Positions 49,282 to 61,691 of a stretch of 64,000 nucleotides of DNA are shown here, piece by piece. The stretch comes from Pseudoneurospora amorphoporcata (taxonomy: Eukaryota > Ascomycota > Sordariomycetes > Sordariales > Sordariaceae): positions 335 through 64,334 of the forward strand of contig MU859112.1 of NCBI GenBank assembly GCA_033297205.1, read 5' to 3'. The notes beneath the pieces are model-generated. The model saw nothing but the letters and a program-made list of their open reading frames with translations, was not told the origin of the DNA and did no database searches. Positions within the stretch are counted from its first letter, which is position 1. Every line of letters begins with the position of its first letter. The translations under genes and the position numbers were made by a program.

Positions 49282-51706
49282 ATGGCCGAGGTGGAAAATG
49301 CGCCATCCTTTGGCACCGTCCTCAAGGTTGTCATTGTCTCTCCTGGCCGGCTCAGAGGCTTTTGCTTGTGGTTGTGGCCTTGGACTAACATGTTCTTACG
49401 CAGGATGGCTTCAAACCGGCCAATGTCTATGTGGCCAACAACATTGCCTTCTTCGACGATGTCCAGGCTTACTTCCGCGAACGGAGCGCCGCCGAGAAAC
49501 GATATAGTGCCGAGCTCAGCGCGATAGCAAAGAAGTACTACGACAAGAAAGCCAAAAAGTCAACGAGCTTGAGTGTCGGCGATACCCCCACAATGACCCC
49601 TGGGTCCCTTGAGAGGTACGACAATGTTTTGGAACTTGGTCACATTTGCTTGGCTGTTCTATGCCAGCTGACTGACGGGTTTCCGTGTAACTAGTGCCTC
49701 GATGACTACATGGTCTACGATCCTAACGAAGCTTGAACTGGTCGCCAGCGAACACGACCGTCTCGCTACCGAGTTTGTCACCAAGATTGCGGACCCGATC
49801 AAAGAAGTGGCCATGAAACTGGACGCGCAACGCAAGCGCCAAGTCGAATATGCTGAAAAGCTCGAAAAAGAAAAGGAAGCCCAGTATGCCGCACTGCAGA
49901 AAGTCAAGACTAAGTACGACTCGGTTTGCCAGGATGTCGAGAGCAAACGCAAAAAGTCAGAGTCGGCATTCGACAAGGCAAAGGCGCAAAGTTCGTTTCA
50001 ACATCAGCTACAAGAGATGAACAACATGAAGAACACCTACCTGATCGCCATCAACGTTACCAACAAGCAAAAGGAGAAGCACTACCACGAATTCCTTCCC
50101 GAAGTCATGGACAACCTGCAAGATATTGCCGAGTTCCGCACAATGAAGATGAACGGGTTTTGGTCTGAAGCCACTCAGCTCGAGTTTTCCATGCTTCAGA
50201 ACTGCAGTGGTGAGGTTGACCACATGGCCAAGGAGATTGCACGGAATGAACCTCAGCTAGATTCGATGATGTACATGCAACACAATACAGGCGCTTTCCA
50301 GGAGCCTCCCGACAAGGTCTTTGAGCCAAGCCCAGTATGGCACGATGACGAATCCATGGTTACAGACGAGCCAGCCAAGATCTATCTGCGCAACGTGCTG
50401 AACAAATCAAAGGGCCAACTCGGGGAATTACGGCGCGAGGTTGATAAGAAGAGGCGAGAGGTTGAAGCAACAAAGCGAGCCAAACAGAGGGTGCTTGAAG
50501 GGACAGAGCAAACACAGGATGAGTTCTTGGTTCTCTCACAGCTCTTTTTGCAGCAAGAGGACTTGCATCAGGTCGACCGGAAGCGGTTGACAGCAGAGGT
50601 CGAGACGTCTACGATTACTTCAGCCGTTGGTGACGTGACACTAGGCGCCAAGAGCCATAACTTCAAGTCTCAAACCTTCAAGATTCCCACTAATTGCGAC
50701 TTGTGCGGAGAGAGGATATGGGGCTTGTCAGCCAAGGGCTTCGATTGCCGGGACTGCGGGTATACTTGCCATAGCAAATGCGAGATGAAGGTGCCAGCCG
50801 AGTGCCCAGGGGAGCTGAACAAGGAGGAGCGTAAAAAGTATAAGCAGGAACGACAAGAGCTGGCCAACCAGCTGCTAAAGCCTACCGCATCGTCGAGCCA
50901 TGTCAACGAGATGCCGGATCTCACTCGGTCAAACACAGTCAGCTCTGTGCGTTCTGGGTATGCGGCCAGCGCTCAAAGATCGATTTCCGGGCCCATTTCG
51001 CCTGGCGATGAGGCCCCTCCAGATGTTCCAAACACAAGGCCACCGGCAGCCTCGCCAACTCCGTCTAGTGCGCCCCGGAAGAATCGTATCCTGGCTCCCC
51101 CACCCCCCGCATTCATTAGCGAACTGCCAGGGAGCGCGCCTAATGGTGGCGGGCATCAGGAACAAAAGGCAAAGATGCTCTACACCTTCGAAGCTGGAGG
51201 TGAAGGCGAACTTTCAGTGCCCGAGGGAAGAGAACTCGTGGTCTTGGAACCAGATAGTAAGTACCGTTGCCCTTGGCATAGTTGATACAAGTAGCTCACA
51301 CTTTGCTTTAGCGGGAAGCGGATGGACAAGGGTGCGGGCGGGCTATAAGGAAGGCAATGTACCGACATCATACGTCGAGATACTACCACCATCCACTCCT
51401 ACGGCTCTCGTACCACAGCACACGGGCCAATCGGGCCGGCCACCATCGACTTACTCCAACAGCGGCTCATCCATCGCGGCATCAACGAAGAAGAAGGGAC
51501 CTGCAGTGGCACCAAGACGTGGAGCCAAGAAGCTGCAGTATGTTGAGGCGCTGTACGATTATCAGGCTGGTAGCGACACGGAGCATAGTATGACGGTGGG
51601 CGAGAGGTTCGTTCTGATCAAGGAGGACCAAGGAGACGGGTGGGCAGAGGTCGAGAAGGGAGGAGTGACAAAGAGTGTCCCTGCGAACTACGTTCAGGTT
51701 GTTTAG
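49282..51706 (+). CDS. bzz1: BZZ1-like F-BAR, C1 and double-SH3 protein
   Basis: Membrane-curving adaptor that links endocytic sites to actin assembly through Las17/WASP. Exons are 49282-49326, 49404-49615, 49695-51256 and 51312-51706, giving 737 aa. Exon 1 (15 codons) uses an unusual GTTGTC donor, supported by a GACTAAC branch and a CGCAG acceptor that restore FGTVLK-DGFKPAN. The F-BAR/FCH region spans about 10-270 with long charged helices (AEKRYSAELSAIAKKYYDKK; the QRKRQVEYAEKLEKEKEAQ coil). A second coiled coil lies near 320-370. The C1 zinc finger begins HNFKSQTFKIPTNCDLCG and contains GFDCRDCGYTCHSKC. SH3-1 is split by intron 3 (AKMLYTFEAGGEGELSV to GNVPTSYVEIL). SH3-2 is YVEALYDYQAGSDTEHSM to SVPANYVQVV at the end. 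FCH-C1-SH3-SH3 is the diagnostic BZZ1 order. Confidence 0.94.
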
Positions 51707-53411
51707 TATACCTCTCGGTGCGCTTCCCAGGGTTCAAGACAGGTTCGTTTCGACACGGGATTGACCTCGGCGATGCGATGCGATAGCTCACCGGTCTGGC
51801 TGTGAAGATTGGATTCGATTATCACCCCATGGATACGGGAAAACCTTAAATTACATTCCTCGGGGACCTGAGAAGGTCTCGTGGGCCTTTATTTGTACAT
51901 CAGTTTTCAACTGCAACGTTTGTATAGGAGTGTTGTTGTTGATTGGCAGTCCGCTTGGTTCTCCCTTCTTCGCCCTTCTCGTTACCCCTTTTCAGTTGTT
52001 TGGGGTATCCCTGCCAAGAACACGGGTTTCTGAAACGGTATGACGTAATTAGTGCATGGACCTCTTCCAATTCCTCTCCGGTCTTCTCACGTTCGTCGAC
52101 AAGCCACTTTTCCATCCAAAAAGCTTCAAGCTTGTGCATTGTCGTGAGTTCAAGCTTTCTTTGCCAAGGGCGCCAGTGTTTCAGGTACCAGATCCGCTCT
52201 TGGGAGCTTGTTCATCCAAGCTTATACTACATTCGCCTCTTATCACGAGCTTGATACTTTTAGAGACTCGACTTTCCGGAGTAAAGGTCCAGCAGAACTC
52301 GACCATGTTTGTTTACCCACTGAATACTGACACGAACTCCCTGGCAGCAAACGGAACGAAGAACACCACAAATGGCTGTGTGTCAGGGAATCTCTGTCCT
52401 CCTTGCCAATTGGTTCTTAGCGCTTTGGTAGGCCGATCTGGTCCAACATGTCCTAGCGACGACACGTTCAGCATGTTGTCGGAGTGCCCGAGTTATCCTC
52501 GCCGGTTTGTTCTATAATTATTCCACACTCCGATGTAGTGTAGAACTAAAGCGCTGAATGGCTTGCATATCGAATGAAACTCGTTATACCAGTGACAGAA
52601 AAAAGATGCTCCATATATCTCGATGCAAGACAGAAGATCACTTCTCGATGCGTGGATGTTGATCTTGAGAGATTTGCAGGAGAGAGTTGCACAGCCTTCC
52701 ACCTTGAGGCAACACTAATGAAGGTCTGCGCTGGCAGTGGAAAAACATGAAACAGAAACAGGCAAATCTTGAACATCCCGTCAATCTGTTTCCCTCCGGA
52801 AGAATGGCTGGGATTCTTCCAATCTGCAAACCTTGAATTACGGGCCATTATGCGTCCAAAATGTCCAATGCCAGGTACCGATACTGTCTGATCACCACTA
52901 CATCTCCACCAGGACACTGTCCGGTCATTCTTGTGAAGGGACACGGGAAGGGATGAACAATGCGCTTACCAACAAACTGAATGGCTGGCAATCGACCTCC
53001 TGATTCCTTGTGGTGACACGGCCTGCTTTTTATGTGCTCCTCTCCCGGCCTCCTCCTTCGTTTCACTCCAGTCGCCCTTTCCTCCAAGAGCACCTTCCAC
53101 TCTCAACAACATTTCCGTGCTTGAAACGGTTTCCCCTCGTTACACAGGCTGTTTGCCCAATCCCCTCGTTCGTTCTTGATCGTACACACATCAGGACTAT
53201 TCCATTCTGATTATTTCCCGCTTCTTCACTTTGTGTTGTTGCTTTAATCATTCGATATACGGCCCATTTTGGACTTTCTTGGTGTGCCTTCTTCTCAACA
53301 GCAGTAACACCCCACCCCGCCTTCAAACATTTCGCTGGCCGGTAATTGTTATCGACGCACAAACTATTCGCCTACATATCACATACTCGAGAAAGTATTC
53401 GCGGCGCCAAA
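51707..53411. other. Intergenic region between BZZ1 and the GH72 gene
   Basis: About 1.7 kb with the BZZ1 3' untranslated region on the left and a C/T-rich promoter/leader of the glucanosyltransferase on the right (about 53030-53410). A 153-codon plus frame at 52056-52517 has no recognisable features and is not called. Confidence 0.45.
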
Positions 53412-54963
53412 ATGAAGTCTATCAGCTTGATGTCGGCGTTGGCCTCCATCGCCAGCCTCAGTGCAGCGACCCCAACGCCAACCGAGCAGCAACAGCCGAA
53501 CAAGAGGGCTGATCTCCCTGCTGTCACAGTCTCCGGGAATGGTGAGTCGTTCTGGCTTTGGAAGACATCACCTTCATATCCACGGGAATACTGACACCTT
53601 TATGTACAGCCTTCTGGAAGGGCAAGGAGCGCTTCTATATCAGAGGAATCGACTACCAGCCGGGAGGATCGTCCGGCATGACGGATCCCTTGGCCGACAT
53701 CGACGTGTGCAAGCGCGACGTTGCCGAATTCAAGAAGCTGGGAGTCAACACTATCCGAGTCTACATGGTGGACAACTCCAAGAAGCACGACGAATGCATG
53801 AAGCTTTTGGCCGATGCCGGGATCTATGTCGTTATCGACGCCAACAGTCCCCTTTACTCGCTCAACCGTTTCGACCCCCACCAGTCCTACAACGACAAGT
53901 ACCTCCAGAGTGTTTTCGCCACGATCGACGCTTTTGCCGACTACGACAATACCCTTGCCTTCTTCTCGGGCAATGAGGTCATCAACGATGTGGTCAACAG
54001 CACCCTGGCAGCTAAATATGTCAAGGCCACCACCCGTGATATGCGCCAGTATATCGGCAACCGCGGTTACAGGAAGATTCCTGTTGGATACTCGGCTGCG
54101 GATGTCTCCCAGAACCGCATGCAGCTCGCCAACTACATGAACTGCGGAACTGATGACGAGAGAAGCGACTTCTTCGCCTTCGTAAGTTTTCCTCTTGATC
54201 GAATATGCAGCTCGGAGCCTAACGTGAGATACAGAACGATTATTCCTGGTGCAGCTCGAACTTTGAGGACGCCGGCTGGGACCAGAAGGTGAAGAACTTC
54301 ACCGGTTACGGCCTTCCCATCTTGTAAGCCTACCTTTTTTCCCCGAGCAACTTGCAAAGCCAGCATAAGCTGACCCTTATCAACAGCCTTTCCGAGTATG
54401 GTTGCATCACGAACACCCGCGACTTCGGCGAGATCGAGGCTCTCATGAGCGATAAGATGACCGGCGTCTATTCGGGCGGTCTCATGTACGAGTACGCCTT
54501 GGAGGAGAACGGATACGGAATTGCCAAGCTCGGACCTGGAAGCAAGGTTGAGGAGAAGCCCGAATTCGCCAACTTCGCCAAGGCCATGAGCAAGTACCCG
54601 GCGCCCACTGGTGATGGCGGCTTCAGCAAGACTACCAAGGCCGCTGCCTGCCCCACCAAGGACTCCAACTGGCTGGTTGACTCTACCAAGCTGCCTGCTA
54701 TGCCCGAGGGTGCCAAGAAGTTCATGAAGGACGGCGCTGGCCCTGGTCCCGGTCTGAAGGGTGAGGGCTCTCAGCAGGCTCAGGGTACTAGCACTGGCGA
54801 CGCGGAACCGGGCTCTGGGTCTTCTACGAGCACTGCTTCTCCTTCCAGCAGCGAGAGCGATAGTGCCGCAGGCACCCGCGGTATCGGTCCCGTTGACAAG
54901 GCTCCTTTCGTTGTCACCGGACTGGCCATGCTCTTCACCTTCACTGGTGCTCTTCTTCTCTAA
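53412..54963 (+). CDS. GPI-anchored beta-1,3-glucanosyltransferase, GH72 without a CBM43 module (Gas/Gel family)
   Basis: Cell-wall remodelling enzyme that cleaves and re-joins beta-1,3-glucan chains at the outer plasma membrane. Exons are 53412-53541, 53610-54181, 54235-54323 and 54387-54963, giving 455 aa. There is a signal peptide (SISLMSALASIASLSAA) followed by a Lys-Arg (PNKR) possible processing site. The GH72 domain spans about 42-345; the catalytic acid/base lies in GNEVIND (E166) and the nucleophile in FLSEYGC (E267). No cysteine-rich X8/CBM43 module follows, placing it in the GH72-minus subgroup. A Ser/Thr/Gly-rich stretch and a hydrophobic tail (FVVTGLAMLFTFTGALLL) provide the GPI signal. 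The MKSISL start follows a CCAAA context. Numbering within the gel family cannot be set from this sequence alone, so no symbol is given. Confidence 0.95.
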
Positions 54964-55655
54964 GGAGATGACGTAGCTTGAAGTTTGCTAGATCTACTAG
55001 TCCATGTTGGTGCTCAGAGAGCTATCGGGGAGGTGAATTTCGGAATACCATGTACAATATAGAGTAATGTCTTTTTTTCTCTGAACCTCGCTTTAGAAAC
55101 GTGACAACCGTGACCCACCAAGGGATGATATCCTCGAGTCTGGATGTGATCATAATCTTTTACATCTGAAACTGGTTCTTCTTTTTCAGGTCTTCTGCCA
55201 GCCTGCTCATCACATCGACTTGGGCATGTAAGCGTACGCTTCTAATTTTAAGTAATTAGGTTCTTTCACAGAGGCAGAGTGGTATATCGGTTTTATTCCA
55301 GGTCGTGATGATTTTTCATATCATCGTTTTGTATCGTCAGTATTTCGAGAAAAAAGGGGGGCGCAGACCCAGGGTACGGCACATTTGAAGAGAGACCCTC
55401 AATGGGACCAGTTGAGCTACTGTGGGTTGCTGTGAAAGAGAGGGTGGGTTGTATGCATATGTTAGGTATCTAAGTTTCATTGAAATATTAATAAGATAGA
55501 GCCATATCTTTTAATCTAGTAACAGTAAAAGATACGTAATTGACCTTAACAATCCGGAGCCCCCATTCACCTTCAACCCATTTTGAGCCCCTACCAACAT
55601 TCTCACTCACCCATCATCTACTATCCTCCCTCTTCCTCCTCCTAACGATCAACAC
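54964..55655. other. Convergent 3' region between GH72 and fRMsr genes
   Basis: About 690 bp between two converging stop codons, presumably both 3' untranslated regions and polyadenylation signals. It is AT-rich toward the centre. No gene is seen. Confidence 0.45.
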
Positions 55656-56386
55656 TCAAGGCCAGTCACAGCTCCTCCCCACCAGACCCGCCAACTTCTC
55701 CAACCACACCTGATCAACCTCATCAAACCCATTCAGCTCCGCGCAATCCACATCGATGATAGCCACCACCTTATCGTCAACAACGATGGGAACCACAATC
55801 TCGCTCTTGCTGTCACCATCGCAGGCGATGTGGCCGGGGAAGGCGTCAACATCGGGAACGAGCTGGGTGGTCTTGGTCGAAGCGGCGGCGCCGCACACGC
55901 CCCGGCCGAAGGCGATGGTTTGGCAGGCTACTTTGCCTTGGAAGGGGCCGAGGATAAGTTCGGTGGAGGAGGGGTGGTTGAGGGTGTAGAAACCTGTTGA
56001 TTTGTGAGTTTGGGTGCGAAACATGAAAGCAGTCGTCAGATGAGGTAGTGTGATGAGTATTCAAGGAAGGTTACAATGACGTGGAGGCTGAGTGGGTTCG
56101 TGAATCAAGATTGAATGAAGTGATAGGTACTCACCAGCCCAGTTGACCTGGTTGCTCGGAGCAGGAAGCGACTTGAAAGCATGCCAAAGAAGGGCAGCGC
56201 AGTTGGACAGATTGCTTTTTGAATTGACAGATACGTGTTAGCATTCTGTGACCTTGGGTATGCTCGGTTTGTTTGCTTTCAAGAGGAATTTCCCGAGAAA
56301 ATGTTGTGGGGTACACATGGGAGCTCAAGCTGACTTACCAGACCTAATATATGTGAATGAATCAGGTCACCTTGTTAGACAATGTC

Positions 56387-56436
<50 letters not shown>

Positions 56437-56721
56437 ATATTTTGGTACAAGCAGGCTTGGTTTCTCATCATACCCAGTTTCTCTGCTCATAGAAGAGACC
56501 TTCAGCCTGGTCGAGAACCTGCTGGTAGGCCTCCTCCTTGGTGATGTTGGCGGCAAAGTTGGAAGCGTCGGCGTGAACCTACAAGACGGATAATGTGTTT
56601 AGTCCAAGCCATTCTTATAGTTAGGTTGGTGAAGCTTGTAGCTAGCAGATATGCGCGATAAGGATTTTTAACTCCTTGAGAAAATCGTGATCTGCCTAAT
56701 TGAGAATTTTTCACGAACCAT
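55656..56721 (-). CDS. Free methionine-(R)-sulfoxide reductase, GAF-domain (fRMsr)
   Basis: Reduces free methionine-R-sulfoxide using cysteine chemistry in a GAF fold; cytosolic oxidative-stress repair. Exons read from the sequence are 56578-56474, a 5-nt micro-exon 56343-56339 (GTCTG), 56214-56135 and 55993-55656, all in phase, giving 175 residues. Joining across the micro-exon restores NWVCNLSN, which matches the conserved fungal NWVCNLSN block. Downstream are GFYTLNHP, LGPFQGKVACQTIAFGRGVCGAA, DVDAFPGHIACDG and SEIVVPI, with the family cysteines in GVCG and HIACDG. The first coding exon is unresolved: a stop (TAG) lies directly before GTTCAC, so the start must be spliced in. An ATG at 56721-56719 in CAAAATGG context with a GTTCGT donor would give MVHADASNF and is the best candidate. 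The intron between the first two read exons holds a 46-nt homopolymer. Confidence 0.88.
56390..56435 (+). repeat. 46-nt poly-T tract (poly-A on coding strand) inside an fRMsr intron
   Basis: Uninterrupted T from 56390 to 56435. It lies within the 130-nt intron 56473-56344 just upstream of the 5-nt micro-exon. Such a run is prone to slippage and sequencing error, so its exact length should be treated as approximate. Confidence 0.9.
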
Positions 56722-58307
56722 TTTGACTTATGATTATGACCTGTTTTGCCTATGTACAAATCGTGGAATGCGAGTATTGAAGAGTGATGGTGTTGGACCA
56801 CGAAGAAAACGAACTTGGACTTTGATTTGTCATTCTTTATTTCCGAATTTGGGGAAGTGGGGCCGGATGGCGTGACGTGCTCCGGTTCGTGCGGGACCAC
56901 CGCTGTACCGGCAGCCGATGGGCCGTCCCGAGTGGCCCCCGGTGGATTTACGACTTTGCTCCGCTCAAGGACCGGATTGATTCACAAATCCGGTAGAAAG
57001 CGAGAGATTGGAGAGAATGATGTGAAAAACGGGTGACCCCTATTCGTACTTAATATTAAAGTAGAATGCTTCATTTCAAGGCCTTCCTTACCATTCTGTG
57101 CAGATGGGCCGCGTATATCCTACCAGAGTGGCCTGGTCCTGATATGTCGTTTGAAGTATACCGAACCATGATTCAGAGAAGATTCCCAACTGGTCCTGAT
57201 AAAGTCCGGAGAGACATTTTGTAGTAGAGCAATGAGCCATTGTCGAATCGTAACTGAGCGACGCAGTGGTTGGTTTGACGAACATGGTCCGTCATCTTTC
57301 ACGATCCATTGAAGCAACCAGTCGGGAATTCACAGTTCCTTTCCATTCCTTAGAGGCAATTCCGGTGTTCAGCCTTATGTTTCAATCTGGGAAGATGTTG
57401 CTGCGTCAATGAAGATAGGCAATCAAAACCATCCTCTCACTGCGCTTTCCGATTTCGACGCTGAGAACATTGCTGTTTGCACTTCGGTTCATACGCGGCC
57501 CCTCGTCTTGTCGTGTCCATTCTGGAAGCTGGTATCGTTGCCGCTCTGACACATTTGTTGCACATTTGTTGCCGCCACTCGTTTATCAAGTATTTCGGCG
57601 CGTTGTCGTGAATTGCTCCGTATTTGGGCTTTATGCCGAAGTAAAAGCGAAAGGTGAGAGTTCCCGGTCTGATTGATGGGGTGAATGTGTTCGCTTGCCA
57701 AGAGCTCACCAGTCGAGCCCCACTATCCGTTTCCCGCCCAGTCCCGCCCGTCCTCCCTCTTTCATCTGCATGCACTACCGTAAGCCTAGGTATAGGAGAG
57801 GAGAGGTACAACAACGAATCCATTTTCACTCCTCTGTTCCATCTCATCGGTCATTCATTTGGGTTATCCTACCCTCCACTCATATTCATCACAGCTGGCA
57901 TTTAAATCCGCCATCTGATAGTCTACAGCTCTTACGAATCCCACCATTGCCGTGGCAGCCAGCGGATTATTAGCTGCCTGAGGTATAACAGAAAACCTCT
58001 TTAGAGGTAGGCATGCCAACGCGAGGACAGTGGACAGGGGCGCCAAGAGCTGTGGCCCGTGACTGAGCGACGCGCGACACGGGAATTTTTGTGTCTTGGC
58101 CTGGGACCGGACCCCGGCTGGCAAGCACTGTAGCAGTGCCGCTGGAGGTGTGGTAGCCTTGTTCACCTTGAAGGGTGTCCGCCGCCACCGTCAGTACCAG
58201 AGCAAGCAGCCCCTCGCAAAAAAGAACAACTTCGCCCAAACACAAACCTCTGCTGTTTTGATTGTTTCTGCCATCTTCAATCGCGCGCCGCTGTGCCGTC
58301 GCTCATC
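56722..58307. promoter_or_regulatory. Divergent promoter region between fRMsr and SPT16
   Basis: About 1.6 kb between divergent genes, expected to hold both promoters. Short frames (for example 57437-57847 minus) show no domain. The stretch just before the SPT16 ATG is typical leader sequence. Nothing else stands out. Confidence 0.4.
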
Positions 58308-61300
58308 ATGGCAGACATCAAAATCGACAGCAAGGTCTTCCAGGAGCGCGTCTCGCACTTCTACAATGCCTGGAAGGCCGACAAGCGCTCCGGAGATGCC
58401 CTCTTCGGTGGCGTCTCCTCCATCGTCGTTCTGATGGGCAAGGTCGACGAAAACCCCGAGTTTCACAAGAATAACGCTATGCATGTGAGTAATGCCCACT
58501 TGGAGAGTTTCCGCTTGGCGCGCGCTCGCTGTGCGTCCGGTGGGCCAGCCTAGGCAAAAGACAGCTGCTGATAGAGCTCTACGTACAGTTCTGGCTGCTA
58601 GGTTACGAGTTCCCGACGACCCTCATGCTGTTTACCCTCGACACCATCTACATTCTCACCACCCAAAAGAAAGGTTCGTTCGGTACTCCCGACCCGACCA
58701 CACCCATAAACCATCTGACACTTTAATAGCCAAGTACCTCGACCAAGTGAAGGGCGGTAGGTACCCCGTTGAGGTCCTCGTGCGAGGCAAGGATGCCGCC
58801 GAGAACGAGAAGCTTTTCGTTAAGATTACGGATGCCATCAAGGCCGCGGGCGTAAGTTACATCATACGCTGGGTGCACATCAAGTTCTTGGCGCAGTTCT
58901 AACAAACTCTCCCCTCGTTACAGAAGAAGGTTGGCGTCCTTACCAAGGACACCTCCAAGGGCCCCTTTATCGACGAATGGAAGAAGGTCTACGCTGATAA
59001 CTGCAAGGATGTGGAGGAGGTTGATATTGCCCAGGCTCTGTCTGCTGGCGCCTTCTCTGTCAAGGATGAGACCGAGCTTCGCGCCATGCGCACCTCGTCC
59101 AAGGCCTGCGTCGCCCTCCTGACCCCTTACTTCCTCGACGAAATGTCCAATATCCTCGACCAAGACAAGAAGATCAAGCACAGCGCGCTAGCCGATAAGG
59201 TCTTCAACAAACTGGAAGACGACAAGTTTTGGAAGACCGTCGAGCTGCCCAACCGACAAAAGCTCCCGGCTGATCTCGATCCCGAACAGTTAGACTGGAT
59301 TCTTGGTCCCATCGTCCAAAGTGGTGGCAAATTTGATCTGAAGTGGCAGGCTGATTCGGACAATGATGTGCTCCACCCAGGAATCATCATTGCGGCCATG
59401 GGCCTCAGATACAAGTCCTACTGCTCCCAGATTGCCAGAACCTTCATGGTCGACCCCAACAAGTCCCAAGAAAGTAACTACAAGTTCCTACTTGCTGTCC
59501 ACAACCTCATTCTCAAGGAGATTCGGGATGGTGCCACTATCAAGGATGTGTACAACAAGGCCTACAGCTTCGTGCGGTCCAAGAAGCCGGACCTTGAGAA
59601 GCACTTCCTCAAGAATGTCGGCTTTGGCATCGGCCTCGAGAACAAGGATCCGACCTTGATTCTGAACGGCAAGAACACTCGCACACTCAAGGATGGCATG
59701 ACACTGGTTGTCACCACCGGTTTCAGTGATATCCAGAACCCCAACCCCCAGGATAAGAACAGCAAGGTTTACTCCTTGATCCTTACCGATACGATCCGTG
59801 TCACAAGCTCCGAGCCGGTGGTGTTCACTGGTGAAGCACCTGTTGATGTTGACGCAACCTCGTTCTTCTTTAAAGATGAGGAAGAAGCGCAGCCCACTCC
59901 AAAGAAGGAGAAGCGGGACTCCAGGGTGGGTGCTGTTGCAACTAAGAACATCACCAGCACTCGTCTGCGCTCTGAGCGTAACACAACGGTAGACGAGGAC
60001 GCGGACAAGAGACGTCGCGAGCATCAGAAGCAACTTGCGCAGAAGAAGCAGAAGGAGGGTTTGGCCAAGTACGCCGAGTCCACCGCCGATGAGAACGGTG
60101 TCGAAATCAAGAAGTTCAAGCGCTTCGAATCTTACAAGCGGGATAACCAATTCCCGCCCAAGGTCAAGGATATGGGCATCGTCATTGACCAAAAGAACGC
60201 GACCATAGTGCTGCCTGTCATGGGCAGGCCGGTGCCCTTCCACATTAACACCATCAAGAACGCAAGCAAGAGTGACGAGGGCGAGTGGTCCTTCTTGAGA
60301 ATCAACTTCTTGTCTCCTGGCCAGGGTGTGGGTCGGAAAGATGAGCAGCCCTTCGAAGATGCATCTGCGCACTTCGTCAGGAGCTTGACTTTCAAATCAA
60401 CTGATGGCGACAGGTATACCGACATTGCAAACCAAATCGCGAACCTCAAACGAGACGCTGTCAAGAAGGAGCAGGAGAAGAAGGATATGGAGGATGTAGT
60501 TGAGCAGGACAAGCTCGTTGAAATCAGAAGTAAGTGGCTTACCTGGAGCAATCATTATTATAACATACTGACCAGAGTTCAGACCGTCGGCCCGCCGTAT
60601 TGGATAATGTCTTCATCCGGCCGGCCATGGAGGGCAAGCGTGTGCCTGGCAAGGTGGAGATTCACCAGAACGGTATTCGCTACCAGTCACCTCTCAGCAC
60701 AACACAACGCGTGGATATCCTCTTCTCCAACGTTCGCCATCTCTTCTTCCAACCGTGCCAGCACGAGTTGATCGTGATCATCCACATCCACCTCAAGGAT
60801 CCCATTATCATTGGAAACAAGAAGAAGACGAAGGATGTCCAATTTTATAGGGAAGCTACCGACATTCAGTTCGACGAGACCGGCAATAGGAAGCGCAAGT
60901 ATCGTTACGGCGATGAGGACGAGTTCGAGGCCGAACAGGAGGAACGCCGGCGCCGCGCAGAGCTTGACCGCCTGTTTAAGTCGTTCGCGGAAAAGATCGC
61001 TGAGGCGGGCCGCAACGAGGGTATTGAGGTGGATATGCCACTCCGTGACCTTGGTTTCAACGGTGTGCCGTTCCGCAGTAACGTGTACATCCAGCCCACG
61101 ACGGAGTGTCTCATCCAAATCACCGAACCACCATTTATGGTCATCACTCTGGAAGACATCGAAGTCGCCCATCTGGAACGTGTCCAGTTCGGCCTCAAAA
61201 ACTTCGATCTAGTGTTTGTTTTCAAAGACTTCACGAGGGCACCATACCACATTAACACCATACCGGTCGAGTCTTTGGAGGATGTTAAGGAGTTCCTCGA

Positions 61301-61691
61301 TTCGTCCGATATTGCGTTCTCAGAGGGTCCCCTCAACCTGAACTGGGGTGTAATCATGAAGACTGTCACCGCTAATACCCATCAGTTCTTCTTGGATGGC
61401 GGCTGGGGCTTCCTGCAGAACGACAGCGATGACGATGATGCCGAGGAGGAGGAGGAGGAGAGCGCCTTCGAGATTAGTGAGAGCGAGTTGGAGGACGCTT
61501 CCGAGTCCAGTGAAGAGGATTCCGAGTATGACTCCAACGCGTCAGAGGAAGCTAGTGACGAAGCCGAAGACAGTGAGGAAGAGGAGGGCGAGGATTGGGA
61601 TGAGCTGGAGAGGAAGGCCAAAAAGCGTGACAGGGAGAGTGGCTTCGACGACGAGGAGGAGCGCGCGGCACCCAAGAAGCGGAGAAAGTAG
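58308..61691 (+). CDS. spt16: FACT histone chaperone large subunit SPT16
   Basis: FACT complex subunit that, with POB3, dismantles and rebuilds nucleosomes during transcription and replication. Exons are 58308-58484, 58589-58673 (GTTCGT donor), 58730-58851, 58924-60529 and 60583-61691, giving 1032 aa, the normal family length. The N-terminal aminopeptidase-like domain (about 1-440) contains FWLLGYEFPTTLMLFT and HPGIIIAAMGLRYKSYCSQI. A linker rich in KRD and Lys/Glu follows near 455-530. The middle domain contains VLPVMGRPVPFHINTIKNAS and FHSPGQG-like NFLSPGQGVGRKDEQPFED, then DNVFIRPAMEGKRVPGKVEIH. The double-PH region contains VQFGLKNFDLVFVFKDF. The C-terminus (about 940-1032) is an acidic Glu/Asp/Ser tail for H2A-H2B binding, followed by a basic nuclear signal (PKKRRK). 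Identity is unambiguous. Confidence 0.97.

Noticed and set aside
52056..52517. 153-codon plus-strand frame downstream of BZZ1
   Set aside because: No domain or signal, lies in probable 3' untranslated and intergenic sequence, and codon use is unlike its neighbours.
59488..60372. 294-codon minus-strand frame
   Set aside because: Antisense shadow of the SPT16 coding sequence.
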